A DNA stretch of 26,980 bases from Botryllus schlosseri (Eukaryota; Chordata; Ascidiacea; Stolidobranchia; Styelidae): NCBI GenBank assembly GCA_000444245.1, contig ATSW01006662.1:1-26980 (forward strand), written 5' to 3'. The position numbers were made by a program, and so were the translations under genes. The notes below the pieces were generated by a model, which was given only the letters and a program-made list of their open reading frames with translations, made no database searches and had not been told where the DNA came from. Positions 9,552-18,500 of this stretch are shown one piece after another. Within the stretch, counting starts at the first letter, position 1. Every line of letters begins with the position of its first letter.

Positions 9552-12500
9552 GTAAGTACATTTGCAATATAATCTGAATGATGGCAGGTCAACGTACATG
9601 TTGGTATTACTTTCTTCACAGTCTGCCTTTGGCCCAAGCGCCCAGACGGTATGAGACCTGACGCGGCGTCTGCGAAATACGTGGATCGTTATGGGAGAGT
9701 TAAGGTCGGCTCGAAAATCTATTTCGATTGTCCTACCGGTTACTCACTGGGAGACGGTAGACACGATTTCGCCATATGCTACAGCTACGGCTGGTATGGC
9801 CTGGAAGTAAACTGGAAAAAGTGCATTAAGAGATGTAAGTTCGTTTTTGACATCTTGAATGCATATTATACATTCACGTATCTGGAAAAAAATGATTGTT
9901 TGATGTCTATGAACTTTCTTGTCCCGAGACAGACATACAACGTAAAGAGTTCTTTCTGTCCTTCAACAAATCAATATAGTCTGTAGTGCCATTGTGATTG
10001 TGGCTATGTGGTAAGAACGACAAAACGTTGCGCATAAGACAGCATGTCCCTAGATTTACTAAAACACACGCATCGCGCTCGGCGAAAAGGTAGCCCTTGA
10101 CTCGTCCCCTGAAGTTCAATCAGAACAGGACAAGGCCACGAATTCTGCCATCGGCAAACATTTGTTGGATAATTCTACCGAGACGAGAGGCCGTTCACAC
10201 TTTCATTTGTGTGCCTCGGAGTTAACTTTTATCAAAATACGCTAACCTAGTTTGGGCCAATAGAAGTTGCTAGAAATAGTGAATTGAGCTTTTTTGATAT
10301 ACAACGCTCTTTTCAATTCTCTGCTAGTTGCTGACGATTACCATTGGCAAGTGTCAGCCGAAAATATTCGGCTTTATTTAGATATGAATATACTTTTCAA
10401 AAACGACAGCTTACTCTATTCTTCATTCAACACAATCGTCGTTTTGCAGCACGATGCGACCGTCGCGGTGCCCCCGACAACGGCTCAGTCTCCAAACCTA
10501 AAAACAGACGCTACTTCGTGATCGGTGAAAAAGTACGCTTCTCCTGCAGACCGGGATTCCGCCTGGAAGGTTCGGAGACCGACACTTGCGGGAAAGACGG
10601 CGAATGGGTTATCAACAAAGACCCCAGTTGCGTGAAGAGTAAGTCCGCAGTATTGCATATCTTTTCGGCTGTGAGCCTTTCCATGGTTATCAATATAAAA
10701 CGACTCGTTACGTTGATTAGTTGTTGTTATTTCTGTTGCTCATATAATGAAACAATCTAGTGCTTGACGCCTAGCGGCATTTTTCATTGCGGTGAGTGAG
10801 AACGCACAGTATAAAAGACTAAAAGAGGTCTATGAAATAACGATCGCGTATCAGAATAAAATATAAACACGGAAGTCCACAAAGGTGGTTACACGATAAT
10901 ACAAACCCGACATCGTTAGAAGTTCTACAAACTATTCTGTGGCATTTTTAGGATATAATCTAATGAATATTCTTTCCTTAACAAGAACACTGAACAGGCA
11001 TATTGCTATTCATGTCGGATTTAAAGACAACTCTTTTCTTAGTCTGTGCTGATGATGACGTTCAATTATTAGTAAATTAGTATTAGTAAACGCTGAAAGT
11101 CTTAGTTTCATAGTTGTAAACATATAACAAAATTTGCTCCGGCTGTAATTTGAGATATGAATACGATATGTCTGCTCCGGAACTACTTGACACTCCTGTC
11201 GTCAAAAATCTGATCACATACAAGGTGTTGCATGGTCACGTGACAGTTTTACCACTAACATCAAGACAAAAAATTTGTCTCCTGTAAGGGCACCGATTCA
11301 TTTGATTAAAGATATGTCCAAACAGTTCTGCAAATACCAGTTAAACACTTGAAATAGTTGTTCTCAATTGCTTGATTTTGTTTGAGGTATTCATGGTGTT
11401 TGTCGACTTCTGTGGTTATTTACACCAGACCAATTTTCTTCATTTTTATGCCGTAGCTGATGACTTGTAGCACGGCTCACTTCTAGGCTTTTATAAGACA
11501 CCGCTTAAACGGATGGGATAGCGAGGAGGAGCCTAGATAAACCTTTAACACTTAGGTAGGAATTCTGGAATCGACCTCGGTCGAACTCGAACCCGCAACG
11601 CATTGGTGTTGCAGCTATGGATTATACCAATATACGCTACCTCGCAACTCCTTGTTCTCAATTCTATGCTATATTGCTAACGATTACCCCAGGCGAGTGT
11701 CAACCAAAAATCAAATTATATACTGAAACTAAAACACTCCAATCAATTGGTGATCCAAGTTACTGAGCGCAATTTCACGAATTCCCGTAGCGATGCGTTT
11801 TAATTAAACTGTGTGTATAGTTAAATGCCGACCGCGACCATCGCTGCCAAACGGTGACATCAGCCCACTGAAGAAGTACTACTATCTGGACGACGAAGTC
11901 ACATACACTTGCGACAAAAGATACGTGCTCATCGGAAAGTCCAAGAACAAGTGCGGAAAAGACGACAAGTGGCTGATTAAGGACAATCCAACATGCGTCA
12001 GTGAGTAGCGTAACGCTGTTGATGAAATTGCACAATTGCACGCAGGGTTGTACAAAGCATACTTGTTTTGTTTTGGACTGGCTAGTGCAGGGGTGGCTAG
12101 CCTTTTCGACCAATGGGCCACATGAGATTTACGAACCATTGCGCGGGCTACTTGAATGCTGATGACCTTTGTAGTCGTCCGATAGGAGCGATCCTGATTA
12201 GGTAACGACATGGCCTATAGGCCATGGTAACGGTGAAACAAAACGCATCAAAATTGATATCAAATATGTCACGAAAAGTCAGTGTGTAATGTGTATTCAT
12301 GTCATAACCACGCCAGGCGCGAACGTTTTTCAAAGTTAATGAACGAATTCGGTCAATATAATGTCACCTCTATAACCGCTTGGTGGATTTGGCAAGGACA
12401 GGATTACTCGTCTTTCGGACTTTTAAATATCGGAGATTTGGCGAAGATCCGTCAATCATTTTGTGCAAAGGTTTCGTTTGCCGACGATATTTCTGCCACC

Positions 12501-15500
12501 GCACATGCAAAATCGGATGTTTAACAATACGTTCCTCAATTGCGAATATAGTCAGACTCAAATCTATAAATTGGGCGTATTTTTAATTTTCAGGGAGTGG
12601 TATCAAGACTAAAAGCAAGAAATCGAGTGGCTATAAATGGCGCGAAGTGTTAAGAAAAATATCAAGTCAAATATAGCTACCACGAAATATTCTACTTTAT
12701 CGTCATATACAAAGATATACGATAATTGTGGCTAGACCCTGGCTATACGACACTGCGTCGGAACTGATAAGTTTGTCATCAACATCCCTGTAGCAAATTT
12801 CGCGGTCAGGCTAGTGAAATTTTTAGTTGGCCTTGCAAGTTCACAATAAATTTCCCCGATATTTTTTTTTATAATAGAACTAATTTCGAGAATTACCTTG
12901 CGGGCCATTAAGAACCATCTCGCGGGCCACGGGTTGGCCGCCCCTGGGCTAGTGGATAGTTGAAAACTTTCCAAAAGTTGTAATGTATAGTTATTTTAGG
13001 TACCGGTAATGTAGGTAATTTTATGAGGTAGCCAGTGAAATCTGATCATCAAACCCTAGTTTTCTACTGTAATAACTTCGCTTCTACGGGTCGGAATTGA
13101 GCAAAAGCTTGTGTGGAGCGTTTTCTTTGGGCAACCCAACAAGTTATGAAGTAGCCATTGAAATTTGTGAAAATTGCATATGAGCATATGCATTCGAAAT
13201 ATTGTCTTCTGTCAGAGGCTGTCAAAGTGCAGTCTGCATAGCCACTTAAGTAGAAGTAACGCTATATATTTCTACTGGATTACAGGTAGAAGGCGAGATT
13301 TCCAAGACCTGTCAAAATGGCTTGAATTGGAAGTAGGAATATACATAGTTGAGTACTCCGAAAAAGTAGAAATACTTAGTCACTGACCACGTATGGCTTC
13401 AATACTTGGTCGCGTCACCGTGTTGACATTGATTACAATATCGTACTAACAAGCGTGTCAAAATTATTTCAGTCACTTGCCCCGATCGCTCTGCGCCATC
13501 ACAGGGATTCGTTAGGTTCTCGCAGAGGCCTCTCATCCCCCGCACCAAGCTCCGATTCTCGTGCAAAGACGGCTACAGACCTCGTGGGAGAGAAGGATGA
13601 CGTTTGTCAGAAGGACGGTTCGTGGCAGGTCGACAAAACGCCAAAATGCGTGCTCAGTAAGTATTCCATCGTTTCAATCGTATACATCAGGGGCGGACAA
13701 CTTCTCCAGTCGGCAGGCCGGATATAGGAAAATTAAGTACTTGGCGGGCCGAATTGCTGAATTGATACATTATTCGCCCATTTATCCACATATACAAGGA
13801 ATGAATCATATTTAATGAATGTAATTTAACGACAGCAACGTCACTTCAAAGCTGTTTCTCGCTGATAATGACGAAGGGAATGTGGATTTGAGAACAGCAC
13901 TGTCACACAGGCACCACCATATCTGCTTCTCTCTGATCAATAAACACACGGTGCAATTCTTAATTAAGATTTCAAGGCGTTCGATAAGCCCGGTACTCCA
14001 AATTTACCAAGATATCAATTCATTAGGGTTGAGTACATCGTAAATGCCGATAATGCAAGTCATCTCGCTTCGAAGACCTTACGCGTAAGCTCCACTCTCG
14101 CACGCTAATATTATTATTATTATTATATTCTTTATTCACAGTAAAACTGGTAAATAAATAATCCGGGAGCAACCTGCCCCCAAAGGAAAATGGCGAGACT
14201 GGATTAGTTGTTGTTATTATTATTATTATTACAAATATGAGTGGTGCTTTTAGCCATTTATGGCCTAGTGCGCAACGGTCACACGTATATAATAACATAC
14301 ATTCACTAAAATTTGACGTTCAAGCAAGTAGTGGGGAGTCTCGGCAGACTCGGGCCGCGGGTCACCTCATGTAAGACGGGCCGTATGTTGCCCGTCCCTG
14401 GTATACATTATATATATACATATACATAATATACATATACTACTACACATACACTATATAACTTAAATACATATTACTACAACACATATACTATACTACT
14501 TATATGCATATACTACTACAGATACTACTTATGTAAACAGCCCTTTGTTGCTTAGGTAAAGTGCGCACTGCGTACTGTGCGCATTAATGGTTTTCAAAGA
14601 CACGCGAAAACTAGTTTAAGTATAGAAGCTGACATTGTAGATCTGAAAATATACTGAAGTATAAGTAGTTTCGAAATCCATAGTGTGAAATGTTGCGTAG
14701 TTTCGACGACAAAACTCTTCAACTGGAAGTCTAGAAAGATACCGACTTGAGTAAGCACAACTAGCAGGCACAACCTCGGGAAAATTGAAGTGTGTCGTCA
14801 ATCAACAACGCATATTGCTCACAAGTGCAAAAGTCACCTTGATCCGCAAATTGTACAATTATATCTCTATTCTTATGGGTTTATCAACTGAAATAGATGA
14901 TTGAGCTGGAAAGAAACGAAGGATAAGATTGACCTAAACTAGTCACGCGTGACGAGTGACGACATGAGCCATAACCTATATGTTCCCATTTCCAATGTTC
15001 ACTCTAAGCTGCGCACGTGCGCAAATTCACAGTGCTGACACGGTCTCTACGCACAGAAAATCTAAGCTGCGCACAAAAAACCCGAAGTGATGACCTTTTT
15101 TTAGTCGTTCCGCACTGTTGTCCAAGAGACCGCGCTGTGAGTTGGTGACTGCGCGCAGACTGGTCAAAAATTAGAGGGAACATTGTTGTTATCAACACGC
15201 ATAAAGCAACTGGTCCTCTATCCCCGGTACTCCAGAATTACGACATACAATATCACTCTTGTTTGTGACAAGTCTTGTCAATTCGTCACTTAAATGCATG
15301 CTAACATCCACAGTCTGGATGACACACACCACGTGGGAGAAAATTAATGTACTGCTTCGCGTGTTACAGTCACTTGCCCATCTCGAAAAGCCCCGAACAA
15401 GGGAAGCTTGTCATACTCCAGCACGCCTATTGTGCCCACCGTGAAAGTGGTTTTCCGATGCGACAAAGGATACAAGCTCGTAGGCCCGGGAGGCGATATC

Positions 15501-18500
15501 TGCTTGGATGGTGGCAGATGGAAAATCGGAGAAGACCCTAAGTGCGAGTTGAGTAAGTATACCCATCTGTCACTTTCACTGAGTAGGCCTATTGTGCCAG
15601 GGTTATTTCGACGGTTCAATGAAAGTCGGTGGGCCTTGGTCGATCACTGTGAAACGGGTTCGTAATTTACGGTCTGTCAAGCACCATCTGATCATTGCCG
15701 GTACACCTGAACAGCTAGCCCATTTGCTCCACCAATCATTCATTTCGATCAACGAACGACCATTATTCTATGACAATTGCAATGATGAACGCTCGTTTCA
15801 ATTTCTGTTTAGCGACTTAAGGTATCAATAGCGATCTCCTCTGACGATGCGTGTTGTTAATTGGCTGTGTTTTATGATACAACAATGCGGCATAATATAA
15901 TAATCGCTAAAATGCAGTAATGCTGTGTGTGTGGGTGCTCCCAGGTTGTACCTAGGATTGCATTTAAAACAAAAATCAATTTCATGTTTGAAACACGGCC
16001 CGTGTTTAAAACATGTTTTTTTATTGTTTTTTTAAGCCACGACGTCACGAATATTCAATTGTAACGTCATAATGGATTGACATTGACAATTGAAAACACA
16101 GGGTAAATATAGCTTATTTGACGAAACTATTGCTGTTGAACCGACCATTTTGAGGGTTCCGACCATCCCATATCGATATTCATCGACTATACCGGGTGGT
16201 AATTGTCCGTAGCCTCATGCAACATGTATTTTGGAAAGTATTTACACAATTATGGCATAATTTTACAACTTAAAAAACTATATTTTTTAAAAGGCCTTTG
16301 TTTAAAACATGTTTTAGACAAAGTGTTTTAAAACAACGTTTGTTTTAAATGCAGCCCTAGTCGTACCACACTGTGAAAAAGAATTGCTGGCTTAGATTCT
16401 AGATATGATCAATTGATCAGTGGATAACATCACAGCGTAATAGCTCGGTGTCCGATTACCCATGCTTCTCTCAAATTAAGCACTATGCCTTTGAATGTAT
16501 AAAAGAACTTTTTTCTACCATGCTTTCTCTTTTCACCAATCCATGGATTTGATCTTGTACAAATATATATTAGACGTATTCTAATGCGGAAACAACCTCA
16601 TAAAATCCCAGATGTCTAACTATAATGACATTGGGGTATTTGGTTGTGTCAAATGAACGTTAGATAAGGTGTGAAAGCTAACAGGGTCTTACTTTTATCT
16701 ATATCGTTTGTTACCGGCTCAACAAAGTAATTATATTGGGATAAACAGCCTGGTTCCGATTGCCCTTAACGCGTATAATCGGCGGGATACAAATTGTTAA
16801 TTTCCTTTCTCCAGTTACTTGCCCGAAACGCATGGCACCGGATGCGGGATCTGTCACCTATTCGTCCCAGCCCATAGTTCCCGGAGTCACGCTCAAGTTT
16901 GAGTGCAATAAGGGTTACTTGCTCAGCGGCAGAGACGATGACGTATGCGAGAAAGACGGCTCTTGGAAATACGGTGGCACACCCAAATGCAGACTCAGTA
17001 AGTTTCCACTTTCCATTCCGTGTAACGCGCGAGAATGATATCCTTTCGATGCTAGTTTCGTGTGGAGTTATAGACGGGTTCATCACCGCAGGAAGACAAT
17101 GCTGCATTTGTTTTACCATGCCTACTTCACTTCATTTTATGACAATGTAGCACTGCACTACGCATGGTTGAGTCAAAATATTGCCTCATTCCAGTCACCT
17201 GCCCGAACCGCGAAGCACCGGACAACGGATTCTTTAAGATAAGCTCGAAGACAATCGTTCCCGGTACTAAAATCAAGTTCTTCTGTAAGCCCGGATTCAG
17301 ACTATCTGGCGAAGACGACGACGTTTGCTTGGGAAATGGAAAATGGAAAGTTAATATGCCGCCTAAATGCACCCTGAGTGAGTGTTGCTAGGGGACAAAA
17401 TTATATTTCATTGTTTACCGAGATTGTAGCGTCACAGAAGCGGACGCCATACGGTTGAAGCGTCTAGCTCTCGTTTGAAATGTGTACTTACATATCTAAA
17501 CGATATCGACCTATCACATATCCAACCTGATTGGCTGTATCGAGAACATGTTGGCGAACCGAATTTTGAATGTCGAATTCATCATGCTTCTCCCGATAGC
17601 GCATATATCTACTCTATCTACACTTTACAGTCTACAGTGCTCAGCTGACCGTAAAATATCAATGCTTTAATCGTAGCTGCTTTATGAATGGAGGAAATTC
17701 ATGGTGTGAGTAGAGCTGTACTGTACAGGACTATTCGACAATCGCAATGGCATTTCGACTTCTCATTACGATCCATTCCTGTTATCATATTCCTCACTTA
17801 TCACAACAAACTATCTAGATGTCAAGTTCACCACTGCACAAGATATTAGGTCAAATATTGCTTCGTTACAGTCACTTGCCCCGACCGCAAAGCACCCGAA
17901 GACGGAGGTTTCAAGATATCCGCGAAGATAATCGTTCCCGGAACCCGAATCAAGTTCTTCTGTAAACCCGGATTCAGACTATCTGGCGAAGACGACGACG
18001 TTTGCTTGGGAAATGGAAAATGGAAAATTAACAAACCGGTTACATGCACCCTGAGTGAGTGTTGCTTGGACAACTGGAAAATTTTCAGCTTTTCCAAATT
18101 AGACTGGAATTATAATTACTAAATATGTGAACACCGGGACATTGAAAGAAGCTCGGTTCATACCACTTGACTCGTTTTGCACTATACTGTTCTCCTATGG
18201 CATTTTTCTGGAAAACCAGAAATTATATTTGAATTAGAATACCGGCATATCTCTCTAATTGAACAACCTGAATTAGCTAGCTGCCCAAGTCTGTTTGATA
18301 CGAAAGAAAAAATAACGTATTCGTAGTTTACTGACAATGTACCGCCGAATTTCCGCACCCCCTACTGGTAAAACGACACGGATTTCAGTTCAACTGCAAA
18401 AGCAGCTTGGCTCTACGTTGTAAAAAGAAACAGTGGCGTACTTCATAGCACATGTCATATTTTTAGTTGTATGTCCCGCGCGACCGGCGCCTTCCAAGGG

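Noticed and set aside
10344-10760. 138-codon open frame as a separate gene
   Set aside because: Its middle is exon 3 of the CCP gene; the ends are intron read through by chance.
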